From contig JARWIR010000010.1 in the NCBI GenBank assembly GCA_029959085.1, positions 30,558,731-30,622,730 on the forward strand: a stretch of DNA of 64,000 nucleotides, given 5' to 3'. The stretch comes from Nemophila menziesii (Eukaryota; Streptophyta; Magnoliopsida; Boraginales; Hydrophyllaceae). Shown here piece by piece: positions 33,087 to 45,413 of this stretch; positions within the stretch are counted from its first letter, which is position 1, and each line of letters starts with the position of its first letter. Made by a program: the position numbers and the translations under genes. The notes under the pieces were generated by a model, which saw only the letters and a program-made list of their open reading frames with translations, made no database searches and had not been told where the DNA came from.

Positions 33087-35400
33087 AGACCTCAACTCAA
33101 AATTTTATCGTCTCGACAGAATAAAAACAAACTAAACCTTGAAGGAAGAAATAAGAAATTATATCAAAGTGATACTTAATAAGTCACATGAAGTAATGCC
33201 TAATAAATAATACACAACTATGCTTATCCTATATTTAATCAACACATTACAATATCAAGAATAAATTACTTTAACAATGCAAGAAGAAATCGTTTTTACG
33301 TTGTTCGAAATGGTGGTTAAAATTCTTTCGGTTTTATTATAGGCTTAGGGTCGGGTGTGAGAGATTTAGATATTTTGAAGTGAGCTTTTGGCTCTCTCTG
33401 CACTAGCCGTCAACTAATCACCCTAAAGATTTAGTTTACACTCATAGTATGTGATCGACCAACCTCTTGATGCACTAGATGAGTATCCCTAAAACCCTCA
33501 AAATCCGTTCACAATTATTTATGTTTTTCCTTTGCTTGTTCTTTTATTGTAATTTTCTATTTTATACATTTATTTATTAAGTTGAACATGAAACTCATTT
33601 TTATTTGAGTTTTCATGTTAATTTATTTTTATGTATGCATTATTTTTTCTTAGAATCCGTCAAAAGGATCACAATAAAGCGCATCATGAAGTAGCGCACT
33701 GTAAGCTCAACCCACCCAATGTATATCCCATAATCAAACTCCCACCACCCCAAACTAAAGCTTTAAGGACAAATAGTCTTAAGAGGTTTTAATTTGAGAG
33801 CGGGTCATATGGATAAATCCTAAAAACTAAGGGGAGTGGGCTTATAACGCGGCTATGAAAGAAAAGGCCTAATGCTAAGAGGGGGATAAGAAGGACCATT
33901 TCAATTGGTTAGCAAGCTAAAATCAACAAGTGTTTATCAATAAACGCCTTAATCATTTTCCCATCTATGTGGTTTTATGAATTTTTCACTTTAAATCGTA
34001 AATTAAGTGGGTTTTCAAATAGGGTGGATCTCACGTTCTACACATCATTCATTCTTACTTCAAAAACTAAATCTATGCATTGCTTACTAATTATTTTCTA
34101 TCTAAGGTTTTGTAATTTCATACAAATACTTTAAGCACAATTATGAAAATATTTGAAGCAAACTTACGTTCTATCACTAACTCGTTAAGGCACAGTTTTG
34201 GATCATTATATAAGTTCCACACCTATTACTTATACCAATTTTCTGAACACATCAATGGGGATGAGGACAACGAGTACACCCGCCCCAACTTGATGTTGAT
34301 TCATGTCCCCATGAGTCAAAACTGACAAAAAACATTTAAAACTTAGATTTATACACTAACACATATTTTACAAAAAGTGGAGAAGAGAGGGACAAAGAAA
34401 TGTATCTTAGGCTCAAGGCTCCATGCGGTCTTGATTGATGATGTGTTTGGAGCTCCTTGGCTTTCTAGTACAATCAGATCCTAAGGTTCATGCGAATTCA
34501 GAAAAACTCCTTCGCCTCTAGTGTCACACCTCACCATTTCGATCATAACTCCTTCATACGACATCCAAATAAGGTTTGTGTTTGAGGCAAAAGAAACTAG
34601 ATTTCTTTTGCTTCTCAGCGGTATAAAGATCTTCCTAAAATCCTAGGGAATCATTCACGATTATATTTTTAAGTTGGTGTAGTGTGCATAAACCCAATGA
34701 CTTTACCACAACTTTCAAATTAGAGCTCCTATTGAGGTGTTTTTTTCCTTTGGATAGATCTAAAAAAACTTGTGATATAGGCTTGAGGAAAGTGTATTAC
34801 AACACTCAAGCAATATTTTACGTTAGAAGTTTTTCCGAAGAAATACAGTTTGTGGTGCGCCTTTAAAGTTGTATATGTACTTCAAAAGTCTCTGTGATGA
34901 TGGAGGCGCGCCTCGAATTGTTGTAGGTGCACCTTTGCTATCAGTGAAAAATTAGGCCTACTTCCTTTCTTGTAGGCACACCTCAAATGCATTTGAAGCG
35001 TGCTTCTAATATTGTAGACACACTTCAAAAATTGTTAGTTTTTTGATTTTTTCAAGGCTTTGTTTTCTTGTTTTCTTCATAAAAACCCTGAAAATTACCG
35101 GAATGAAAATAATTTTTCTACCCTCTTGACACGAAATTGCATTTCGAGATCAAAGTTGACCTTGTATTTACCAACATACATGCTTAAATTAATGGAATTC
35201 ACTGTTTTCTCTGTTTGAGTCTCCATTTCAACCTAAAATATTCACAAATTATACTTGCACATTAATTGAACTACAAAGCCTTCTCATTACACATAATACA
35301 CACAAAATAAAGCTTTAAACTACTGAATAATGTACATTAAAATTCAGAAATTGGTAAAATATTTGGGTTGTAATCAACTAACTCTTTTGTTTAATGTTGG
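33087..35400 (-). mobile_element. Gypsy 3' internal non-coding region (minus)
   Basis: Between the integrase-like end at about 35440 and the LTR at 33086. The 220 bp next to the LTR match the pre-LTR regions at 5550-5840 and 8692-9080. A cluster of short palindromes lies at 34850-35035. The small open frames here (34143-34325, 34684-34866) have no recognisable product. Confidence 0.55.
34850..35035. repeat. Palindrome cluster, core GGCGCGCC / GGTGCACC
   Basis: Within 185 bp occur GGTGCGCCTT, GAGGCGCGCCTC, AGGTGCACCT, AGGCACACCT, GAAGCGTGCTTC and a weaker sixth unit. Most follow TTGTAG or similar. They share a GG-YRYR-CC plan. Comparable clusters with other cores are at 59026-59410 and 63615-63860. 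Confidence 0.7.
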
Positions 35401-35419
35401 TAAAGTTCGACGTATTAAC

Positions 35420-37500
35420 TGAAGTTTTCATCTTTTTAACATGGCCTCCCCAACAACGAGTGAGAATTCTTGGACCGACCAATCGGAATTTTCATTTTTT
35501 CTTGCCACGTACTTCGATCACCTTATTTGAGATGACTCTAGTGACAATATATTGTCCGATCAAAGTGGACTTGTAGTTCAATGGTTTATTTTTGGGGATG
35601 TAATATTTTGTTACAACTTTATTACCCACCAAACTCATCTTCTTCTTTCTTCTGTATTGTTTCTCTTGGGATCTTACAAGTTGAGATTTTGGTTACCCCT
35701 TTGACCATCAAAATGTCACATTTTTTATTACGTTTCTTGAAACATAGAATGCCTAAGATTAATCTTCTATGCTCAAGGTAACTGGGTTGTCATGGATATC
35801 AATCATCATCCATAAAATCATTAAAAATATCCAAATTTAAACCATATGGCTAAGGACATACTCCCAAATATGAGAGGGACGTTTGTATATGCATAATAAT
35901 TGAGTATAATAAAATCAGTAGGTATAACGAGGGTACCTAATTTCACAATATATCCTCGATCACTCCTCACGGTGATGTCGATGATTGGTCCGCCAATTGC
36001 AATATGACCGAGGTCAGCTTTGCTTCTCCAATACCAAACTCATCGAATGCACTCTTGAGCATGAGGTTTACGCTTTCTACCAACTCATATATTGTTTTTA
36101 TGTCAAACGTACCACCAAACCAATTTTTATTGGAAGGTTGAAACCTACCGAGTCTTTGAGTTTTGGTGGCAACTTCCTTTGGACTTGCACTGATACCTCC
36201 TTAGTTAGCGCTACCATATCGTATTCTTCAAACTTGTTCTTCTTGGCAAGTCTCTCCTTTAATAAACTCAAATACTTTGAAACTATTTCAATGTCTTTGA
36301 GAAATGAGATACTTAACATCTTGATGAACTTCTTGCACTCAGAGGCATCATTATTTTTTGCCACCCTTGATGGGAACGATGGTGGTGTGCAAATATCTTG
36401 TGGAAGAGGATCAAATTTTGGTTTCTCTTGCACTTTTGGTGCTTGTATTAGGTTCTCGACCACTTCCTATTCCACTTTAACATAATATTCAACTATTTAT
36501 GCATTTATATTTGGCTTGATATGTTCTTTCTTTTTTATCTTCACTTCACTCGACACATCCAATGGTGGTGCCACAACCTTTTCACTTCAAAGACCGGTGG
36601 TGTTACAGGATTCATATCCACCAGTGTTCTATACATTCTGAATTAACTTGGAATCACCATTCATACATTGTGTGAGTTGCACGATTTGACCTTGTTGTTA
36701 AAGTTCCATAGTGACTTGTGTCAGCCGTTTTTGCGTGAGTTGATTTTGTTGTTACATAGTCTTCACTAATGCCTTGGTAGAGTCGATCTTCACCTCCTTT
36801 TTTTCAATTATGTATATCAAAACCTGGATGAACTTATTGAGGTTCTTTTACAAATCGCTTTCTCTTTCTTGTGGGTAGGTTGGGAGCGCCTTCTGAGCTA
36901 GATACTCGTTATAAAATTATAAATTGGTGGTTGAGGAGCTTGATTCTCATAGGCTTGTCCAATAGATAAAGAATTTTGAGGCATCGATTGGCAGTTGGTT
37001 CCTTGAAAGTGTGGATGGTACATATTACCTTGATATAGGTTACTTTGATTCACTGCCCCCGTTCAAATTCGACCATTGGAAATTAAGATGATTGTTACAA
37101 TTCCGCATTGATAGCCTTGACCACCTGACTGGTGGTTCCCTCGATATTACCCATGTAATACACCGACTCGGGATTGATTGAGCAATCTTCCTACACATGA
37201 CTATTCATACCACAACTAGGACATATCTTAGATTATTGAACTACATATACCTTAGCTTGCATACATTGATTCATAAGTGTATCGAGCTTGGCACTTTAAT
37301 CTGTCTCGGTATCTAACCTTAACATACCTTTTAAAGATTTGTGGACTGGAGCTCTAGATGGCTTCCAACTCATTTCATTTCTTACCACTCGGTCCATAAT
37401 TATAAGAGCTTGATTTAGAAGCACCATTATAAAGTCTTGTCGAGCTTCTTACCACTCCAAGCACACATGTCGGGTTGCTTTGTATCTATCATATATATAT
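35420..37500 (-). pseudogene. Gypsy gag-protease fused to integrase C-terminal end, decayed
   Basis: Reading the minus strand downward: CCHC-like gag knuckle (CPSCGMNSH, then EDC after a stop) near 37220-37184; QAYENQAPQPPIYNF near 36930; the gag/protease piece 36463-36098 with LPPKLKDSVGFNLP; then GTLVIPTDFIIL and NVPLIFG near 35930-35860; FYVSRN at about 35735; and directly GNKVVTKYYIPKN with LTRCWGGHVKK down to 35440. Each block matches the frame at 62224-63411. No reverse transcriptase, RNase H or integrase core lies between. Many stops make it inactive. The open plus-strand frame at 35985-36485 is the antisense of this region. Confidence 0.7.
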
Positions 37501-37539
37501 ATATATCCTTGGATTACTGATGAGGATGACTTCAGAGAC

Positions 37540-38514
37540 TATTTCCATGAGGTTCAAATCTTAAATGCCCTTGGATATCTCAGTCATGTATGACTGACCA
37601 CCCTTACCTTTCTTTTGGTTTTTGTGTGCCTTTTTATTTCGACAGTCTTTTGCACGACGTCCATGTTTCTATAATTTTGACAATCCCCGTTACATTTTAA
37701 CTTCTTACTGTTATCATTATTTGACTATCCTTGACTCTTTCTCTTATTTTTTTGGTAGGTCCTTCCTTGTCCCACAATATTTTCCTTGGTTCATATGATT
37801 GATGGTTAGTTTCTTTATTAGCCATTTGATTATCTTTCCTTGATTCATAACCTTACAATTAGATCTTCAAAAATTATATAATTTTGTTTATACTTGAGGT
37901 AGTTCTTGAAATATCTATACAACAGGAGTAGCTTTCCACAAGAGCACCAACTTAGAAAGGCTCTACCAAATTCATACCATCAACGCTCAACTTATGAAGA
38001 ATCAACTAGTATTGCTATATGTTTAACATCAATGGTCTTCGATCAAGAATTTTGTTATGCTGTCATCTTTGGATTTGTATTTATTTTCAAGAGAATCCCA
38101 TAGTTGCTAAATAGTTTTCATGGTGTAGGACACGTTATATAAGGAATTCTCTAGATAGTTCAAAATGTAATTCTTACATACGAAATTAGCATGCTTCCAA
38201 GAATCTATTGTATTGTATGTCTCATTGTCTGGATTAGATCCCATTTCTGGTGGATCTCTCTTCAAAAGTTTTGCCAAGTTTAGAGTGGTCAGGTAGAACA
38301 ACAAATTTTGTTTCCACCTCTTAAAGTCGAAACTATTGAACTTTCTTGGCCTATCGGCTAATGCAATGGGTGTTGGTGCAGGTACACAAACTTTTGTTCT
38401 TGAGGTGTGACTCATCTCAGATTGTTTTTCACTTTTTTCAGTATTTTTTCCCATATTATATATGTTGCAAAAGTGTGAAGTTAATAAGAAACTAATTTTC
38501 AAGTATGTATACAC
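37540..38514 (-). pseudogene. Copia gag fragment
   Basis: The open part (38514-38107) contains PRKFNSFDFKRWKQNLLFYL and WKHANFVCKNYILNYLENSL, the standard plant Copia gag (UBN2-type) pattern. It continues across frameshifts (EDLIVRLRIKEDNQMANKE, about 37860) to a zinc knuckle remnant near 37690-37635. It ends about where the Gypsy sequence starts. No LTR or primer site was found above 38514. Confidence 0.7.
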
Positions 38515-39282
38515 AAGTCTAGAAATTAGAATAAGAGAAAAAGAAGTAGAATGTAATATTCATGTTAAGTATGTAGAGACCTAGAAATTTTGCAAACCTG
38601 AAGTTTATAAAACAACATCAAAAAAATTTGTTTATATAACGTGAATAATAGGTACCATAAATTGTTGTATTATATTTGTATAAACCAGTAAATCAATATT
38701 AATTGTTATGTAGAAATTAAGTAAAAAAACCTTACTTATCGAGGTTTGGATTGGATCCGATGATTTTAAGGTAATTAGGGCACGTATCGGTGTTTTACGT
38801 TTGCTGACTTCAACCTCCAAAATAAAACGACAAAGCTATTCAGAAGAAACGGGCACACGAATTCTGTTTCTTGTCTATCTCTATTTGGCATATAATTTTT
38901 ATGCTTCGTGCTTTAAAAATGAATGAATCAAATGTTTAAGTTGGACAATTATTTATAGAAAATGAATAGGTGATTAGACATTCATTAAAAAGGGTTGTGA
39001 CTTAAAGAATTTGGAGTTGTATCTCTTAAATGAAAAGACACGTTAGTTAATAAAAGACATAACTATTGGGTCTAGCCCAATGCTAATGGATCTTTACTAA
39101 AATTAACTATTGGGTCTGACCCAAGAGCCAATTATAGATTAATGCCTATTAAAAAACTTATTTAAAAAAAGGTACCTAGAATAAGACTCTTTATTAAAAA
39201 AATGTCTCAACCTAAAATACCCCTACAAATAGTAATTAAAAAAAAGAAAAAAGAAAATAAAAAACAAAACAAAAACTAATAA
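38515..39282. other. AT-rich region, no gene recognised
   Basis: Contains a short near-duplicate (TATTGGGTCTAGCCCAAT at about 39064 and TATTGGGTCTGACCCAA at about 39106) and runs of A. It could be untranslated or LTR sequence of the adjacent Copia fragment. Confidence 0.35.
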
Positions 39283-39692
39283 ACACACGCGCGTCTGTGT
39301 TTTTTCTTTTAAATCGTCATAACTAATTCACAAAATTCAAAAAAATAAAAAATTTATATATATGGATAAATCAAATTAATATTTACGTCTATGATTATTT
39401 TTTGGAATTTTTTGAAATTTTCCGCAGACACGGAATTTCATGTTTTAAACATGAAAATCCGTGTCTGCGAAAAAAGTAATCACTATTTCAAACAGTGCAT
39501 GAAATTCCATGTTCAAAACATGAAATTCCGTGTCTGCGAAAAATAATAATTAAAAAAACAAAAAAAAATCAAAAAAAATCATAGACGTAAATATTAATTT
39601 ACTTTATCCAAAAATGCAATTTTTTTATTTTTCTGATTTTTTTGAATTAGTTATGACGATTTAAAAAAAAGTCACCGATGTGTGCGTGTGTG
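39283..39692. mobile_element. Foldback element with nested hairpin
   Basis: Arms of about 115 bp are inverted: left ACACACGCGCG, AAATCGTCATAACTAATTCA, AATATTTACGTCTATGATT; right the reverse order ending GTGTGCGTGTGTG at 39692. The core contains a 47-bp near-perfect hairpin (39423-39469) with CGCAGACACGGA against TCCGTGTCTGCG, whose right half recurs at 39527-39538. No coding capacity. A target duplication is not clear. Confidence 0.75.
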
Positions 39693-39701
39693 ATGGAATT
39701 A

Positions 39702-39857
39702 GTAGTAGTAGGTGGTGGTGGTGGTTTTGGTTGTTGTGGTGGTGGTTGTAGTGGTGGTGGTGCTTGTTGTGGTGGTGGTTGTAGTGGTGGTTAAATACAT
39801 GGTGGTGGTTCAATACATGGTGGGGGTGGTGGTAGTGGTGTGGTGGTGGTGGAGGTA
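39702..39857. repeat. GGT/TGG microsatellite, interrupted
   Basis: Long impure (GGT)n tract on the plus strand with TTG, TAG and TAAATACA interruptions. Confidence 0.9.
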
Positions 39858-41883
39858 CCCTATTATTTGTTTAATATTTAAAAATTAATATTGTATTAAA
39901 ATAAAATAATATTAAAGGTTTGAAAAATATAAAAGGTATGTTTTTTATAAATAATTATTTTATTAGATATTTTTTTATAAATTAAATTATTAAAAACTTA
40001 AAAAAAATATTAAACTCCTTTAAGGATGTTTTTTCTAATAACCCCCTGACCCCTGACTTAATAGTAATGTTAAAGATTTACACATGAAAAAATAATTAAA
40101 CAACTACTAGGCCTAACCTAATAATAAATTCAAATTGTTTGTTATCTTTCTTTCACCTTTACTCTATATATAAACATATTAACAAATAAAAATATTTATT
40201 TATTTAATTTAATCAAAATTTTGTGAATCAATTTCCTATTCATATTCAAATGATTTTTAACCAATTATTAATCAAGTCATTATCAACCCGGTCAAACACT
40301 TGAGTAAAAAGTGTGGGTTGGTCCCAGCAATGGCACTTCACTTGTTCCGAGGTTGTGATAGATATTGAGTGTTGTGGGAGGGTTGGTCAGAGTTGTGGAA
40401 ACTAAGGGTCGAGCTTAGGAAGCTGAATGAGTATGGAGTGTCAAGCTTCGATTTTGGAATGCAGGTGCTCGATTTGATTTAAGAAGATGACATATCATAC
40501 CTGTTGATCGAGGGCTTGATTAAACTATGGTAGCTAATTCTATATCATTTCAAGTAATTGCAGGGTCCATTCTGCAATACATTGTGTCCAGCAGGAAAGC
40601 ACAGAAACGGAGCAGGCTAGCGAAGTTTATTTGAACATTTGCATGACTGATGTAGAGGGTTGTGATGGTGGAGCTAGAGTAGGAGCTGCTGGAGCGTCTT
40701 GTTTGATCTCGATGCTCTTTCGAGTTGGTGGAAGTCTATACTACCTGTAAAAAAAATAAAAAATGGTTAGAAATTCCAAAGATCGTGTTGGCCATTGTTT
40801 GACATATATGTTTGGATAGAAATGGAGTGTGCTTTAGGCAAATGAGCGTAGGAAATCACAAGCCAAACTACGTGCCATGGACAACGGGATATTTTATTCT
40901 GGTCGGAGGCAAGGAACAGGATGGTGGAATAATTGGTGTCGGAAAAGAGACCATTGAGTGAGGAAGTTGGTGGCATCTTCAGGGATGTTAAGGACTCCTT
41001 TTAGGTGGTTTCGCGGGTTCCTGCAAGGTCATCTTGGCTTTCAGGCAAAACCATACGCTGGGTCGATGCTTGTCTTGCAGGATTATATTAGCAACTCATA
41101 TTTCGAGCTCTTACACGTGTATCAGGAAGCGATTTATTGTGAGGATAAGTTGGCGAAAAAGGAGCAGCTATCGGGGAGGACCTGGTACTGTATGTAGATT
41201 CATTGGTCTTAACAAGATTTTAACGCGAGATATGAATGGAGAATGGTTGATCCACGCCTATGTCTATATTATGCGTTTCCTTAGAAGCTTAGTGAGTTTT
41301 TTTTACTTATTATATTGGTGGTTTAGATCTCACTTTTATGGGGAAAAAAAGTTTTTGTCGATGTAGTAGCAAGATTAACGAAAGGTAAAGTGAGCTATAA
41401 TAATGATAGTTGGGTTAAGGAGTGAAGGTATAGGCTATCAACTGCTCAAATAGAGTTCGACCAGAAAAACCATTACAAATACTCAAATAGAGCACTTTAG
41501 AGAGAAATCATTTTCAGTGTATGCTTATCCAAATATTTGACTTACATATAAAAGTTCTTTACAATAAGGATACAGTTTCTTTTATTTTGTGAATTAGCAG
41601 CGTAGCATAATCATAGATCACTTTAAGCCTTAATGATTAAGGGTCTTTGAATGTTCTTTATTTAATATTTATCTCTGCAGAATCACAACAACAATGTTAA
41701 TGTTGCTAGCCATTTTCTCCTTCTCCTTCTCGCAGAAATATATTTTAAAATACAAAGTTACATATACAGATTGACCGATCAATCTTGAAAATAAACACAC
41801 ATCAAATATAACAGAAAAGGGTTTAAAAATCAAATTCTGAAAAGGGTTCGTGATAGCCATTATTGAGAGTTCATGTTGCTAAC
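39858..41883. other. Intergenic, downstream of UGT copy 3; no gene recognised
   Basis: 40320-41420 has a more even base composition than its surroundings and overlapping open frames of 60-110 codons on both strands, which suggests decayed coding sequence. No frame gives a protein I recognise, and I assign none. Confidence 0.4.
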
Positions 41884-43328
41884 CTATAACAACATAGATA
41901 CCAAACTTTCATAATTTTTAGTTGAGGTCCCATTTGTTCCAACGGACTTCAATGCAAGCTCTCTCAACACTCTAACTCGTTCTTTCATCTTCTTTCCTTC
42001 CTCGCTAGACAAAACTAATTCAAGAGCTCGTATTGCTCCATCCTTAGTAAACACCCCGATCCTAACACCGATTTTCCAGACCCTTTCGACCATTGAAGCA
42101 TTAAGTTGGGTATCTCCAAAGAATGGCCTACCAATAACAGGCACACCACTAACAATACTCTCCACTATTGAATTCCATCCACAATGAGTTACAGAAACAC
42201 CTATAGCACTATGAGCTAAAACTTGTACTTGAGGCGTCCATGGAACAATCTTTCCTACTTCCTTAATCCTTTCCAAAAACCCGTCTGGTAAATTGGTTTT
42301 CAGATTGTCCTTAAGAGACCAAAGAAACGGAGTTTTACATGCTTCTAACGCTTCGGCCAATGCCTTTAGCTCATTTGGTGGTAGCGAAATTACGGTTCCA
42401 AACCCAACATATGCTACACTCCCTTCTCTTTGCTGATCTAACCATGGTAAGCAACCATGGACATCTGAAACACTTGATAATGATGGTTGTGATGTTAAGT
42501 TGAAATGCCCAATATTGAGGAATCTTTTGAATTTCGCTTTTAGGTCCTTGTTGATCTGTGGGTCTAACTCTTCGAAAGAGTTAATAATCAAAGCATTAGC
42601 TCGAGGTAAAGTTTGTCCCATTTTATGAAGCATTTGTGAGAAAGGTGAGTGTAAGTTTCCAAAGATGACACCCTTAGGCAAATCACCGAGGCTTAATTCA
42701 GAGAAACCAGGAATAAACGTAACTGGCGCTTCATCCTTACGCTCATTAATTCCTGTAAATGAAAATCGTAAACATTAAACGTAGGTTTATTTCAAATATT
42801 CAATAAGCATGTAGACACTAATTTAAAGCTCGAGTAACCAATGTTCTTACCATCAAGTCCAACTATTTGTCGAGCAAGGTCAGTATAAAGATGGGCAGAG
42901 AGTGAAGCAACACCAGACATCCAGAACGCAACCCAATCAACACCCATCTCCTCCGCCATTTCACAAGAAAACCAAAGAAACGCATCCCCCAAAACAAAAC
43001 TTATCTTCCTCCCCACCTCCTTCTCTGCCGCCACAAGGCCATTCTTAAGACTCTCATGTGCCACCTTTAAGAACAACTCAATAGGCTCCTCTGGCCTCCC
43101 TACAAACACATATCCTTCTGGCACACCATCATCAATGTCAAAAGCTTTGACATTTTCAAATGTTGGTGATGATGATGAGAATAATGAAGTGTTGGATTTG
43201 TGTGTGCTGAAGAATGAAAAGATCACACTTGGTAAAGCTTTGGATAATCTTTGAACAAGGTTTAGAAGTGGTGCACCATGTGATCCGAATGGGAAGGCTA
43301 GCACAGCTACATGGTGTTGTTTTGACAT
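41884..43328 (-). CDS. UGT78-type flavonoid 3-O-glycosyltransferase, copy 3
   Basis: Complete two-exon gene: exon 1 43328-42851, a 98-bp GT-AG phase-1 intron, exon 2 42752-41884; 448 residues. His17 (FGSHGAPLL) and Asp115 (LGDAFLWF) of the catalytic pair are present. The PSPG box starts at Trp331 and has the canonical THCGWNS that copies 1 and 2 lack. Its end is unusual: FFGDTQLN, so the last PSPG position, normally Gln for glucose or His for galactose, is Thr374, with Gln one residue later. The donor-contact threonine is Met137 (FWMSG). Two donor-site positions are therefore altered in an otherwise intact protein. This suggests changed sugar preference or reduced activity; the acceptor is unknown. 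Also notable: two residues shorter than copies 1 and 2 in the segment after the PSPG box ([10 protein letters not shown]). Confidence 0.88.
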
Positions 43329-43367
43329 AATTTCTAAAATCTGTCTCGAGATAGTATATGGTAAATA

Positions 43368-43376
43368 CTATATAGA
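43368..43376 (-). promoter_or_regulatory. TATA-like box of UGT copy 3
   Basis: CTATATAGT reads on the minus strand 40-48 bp upstream of the ATG at 43328. The leader would be very short (about 15 bases), so this may not be the functional element. Confidence 0.3.
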
Positions 43377-43749
43377 GTACTAATAGTTGGTAATAGATAT
43401 TAGATACTTGAAATTTGAATGGTAGTTGGATTTCTATTTCAAAAAACTAGTAGTTCGCACTTGGTGTAAATTAAAAAAATAAAATTCTTGAACCCGTGAT
43501 TTATGAATTCACTAAAAAATCTACCAAACTGATCTTTTGTTTTTGTTCATTGACAAAACGTAAAGTAAAAAACAGCGACAAAATATGTTCTTCATAGCAA
43601 CATTGATTAAGGGATTATTACCATTAGGCTCAATAATCGCCTCAATTATACTGTCTACCGGATTAAACTGAAGAGGATATCTTTTCAAATATATTTCAAG
43701 CGTTTGGAGAGTTTCGAGAATCTTTAACTAGAATTAAGAAGCATTGCAA

Positions 43750-44160
43750 CAACCGTAGTTCCCTTTAGCGATAGTCATAGTGGTCGCTAAACGTATCTTC
43801 ATCTGTCAAAAAATAGGTTTTAGCTTTAGTAGTCATTAAAAATTAGTCGCTAGTATTTGGTCAGTAGATATAAACTATTGGCTACTATCCAAGAAAATTT
43901 GTTTCACTACTACCGTTTCTATTACTAGCGACTACATTTTTCGTCGTAGTGATACTACATGTTGTCACGAAAGAACTTATTTTGTTATGCGCGATAAAAT
44001 GTTGTCATTGTTATTATGTCGTTGCTAGTATCATGTGGGACGAAAATCAGTCGTCGGAACGCCTTTCATGGGTGACGAAAATCTATCGTCGTCGGATCGC
44101 CTAGTCGCTAGTTTATTATTTACGACGAAAATCTATCTTGTTTCTAGCGATGATATATAT
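43750..44160. repeat. CACTA-like subterminal repeat region
   Basis: Repeated CGTCG and CGCTAG motifs (TAGTCGCTAG, GACGAAAATCTATCGTCG and variants at about 44038, 44077 and 44121, and AGCGACTACATTTTTCGTCG near 43926). This is the usual look of CACTA subterminal repeats. No clean CACTA terminus was located. Confidence 0.45.
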
Positions 44161-44399
44161 ATAGGTTTATTTTGAAATTAGTATTATTTTATATATTATT
44201 CTTTTATTTTGTAATTATGATTGATTTTTTCAGTTAAAAATATAACCAATCGCAAAAAACATTAAATTAAAAATATAATAATATGATTTAAATAGTGTAA
44301 ATTAAATATTGATAAAATAATACAAACATCAAAACATAATTAAAAGTCAAAATGATCGCATAAATTAAACGTAAACATCAAATTAGGGGTAGATAAAAA

Positions 44400-45260
44400 T
44401 ATAAATCAATCATCGGATAAATATTTGTCTTCTTCGTCTTCGAGATTTCTTTGACACGACGGGTGGTTGAACTTCTGGAAGAACCGGGAGTAGGACCGTG
44501 AGAAAGATTGAGAGATCTGGCAGGATCAAAAGTCGATACACCCTCGGTTTCCCTAATCTATTTAGCCCAAGTTAGGACTCCACTCAACTGCTCGAGGTTG
44601 TAGGTGGGATGGGTGGGAGTTGTCAAGCTCGTAGATCTGTAAGCCTCTGGAACGTATGGTTGTTGGCCCTTCGAAATCATATAATCGTTGATGGCCGCCA
44701 GCATCCCGTTCATATCCCACACCATGAGAGTGGATGACTTAACATGTCCCTAATTTTTTCCCTTCAGAGGGGTTCCAACACCAGGCACCCAACTTCATGT
44801 AGCTGGACGTATCACTTTACGTGCCACGGTGACGACAACCTCGACTTGAGATTTCTGCGTCAAAGTAGTGGAGGATACCATAGATGATGAGGATTCTGAA
44901 TGTAATTGTGATTGCGTGACTCGTTCACGCATCAGTGATTTTAACGCACCCTGTTACATGCAATAAATACATAGCAATTAATAAAATTTCAAATGTGAAA
45001 TATATAATTGATATCACATTATTCAAAAATTTACATCAGATTATTTGGTACGGTCTGTCCTCCACTCCTTTTTATGTTTGTCATACCCGTCTTCATCGAA
45101 GAACTCTACCATGCGAGGAGGAGCACATCCTCCTTATCTCTCTCAACCGGTTCCCCTGACAACCGGTGGATTCTTCTCCCCCTCATGTTTCATTCAAGGG
45201 TCAAAGTGATAGAACGATTCAAAAAAGAATTACTTAAAATATTTACATCATACAAGTAAT
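44400..45260 (-). pseudogene. CACTA-associated protein, C-terminal part, decayed
   Basis: The minus strand reads, across frame breaks, FFDEDGYDKHKKEWRTDRTK near 45110-45050, RERVTQSQLHSESSSSMV near 44920-44870 and VKSSTLMVWDMNGMLAAIN near 44740-44680. The order and composition resemble the En/Spm (Ptta) protein of plant CACTA elements. No frame is intact. Assignment is by pattern, not by an invariant motif. Confidence 0.4.
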
Positions 45261-45413
45261 CCCTCATCCGGGAATAAGTCTTCAACCCCGCACCACTCAG
45301 CATTTTTGCTTAGCTCGTTCTCCGCGTTAGCTTCTGCTTGTTTTTGTTTTTTTAAAACCAAATATTCTTAAAAAAAATAAAGTATAATTCTCTGTTAGAG
45401 GGGTATCTCACGG

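Noticed and set aside
35985..36485. 166-codon plus-strand open frame
   Set aside because: It is the antisense of the minus-strand Gypsy gag-protease region, which has clear homology to 62224-63411.
39702..39857. GGT-rich tract as a glycine-rich protein exon
   Set aside because: All plus-strand frames are broken by TAG or TAA, and no splice or start context supports an exon. Treated as a microsatellite.
40767..41366. Overlapping open frames on both strands upstream of the foldback and UGT copy 3 interval
   Set aside because: None gives a recognisable protein or consistent splice structure; listed only as unassigned intergenic sequence.
43915..43924. CACTACTACC as a CACTA transposon terminus
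   Set aside because: No matching inverted end with TAGTG was found near 55150-58000, so the element borders are left undefined.
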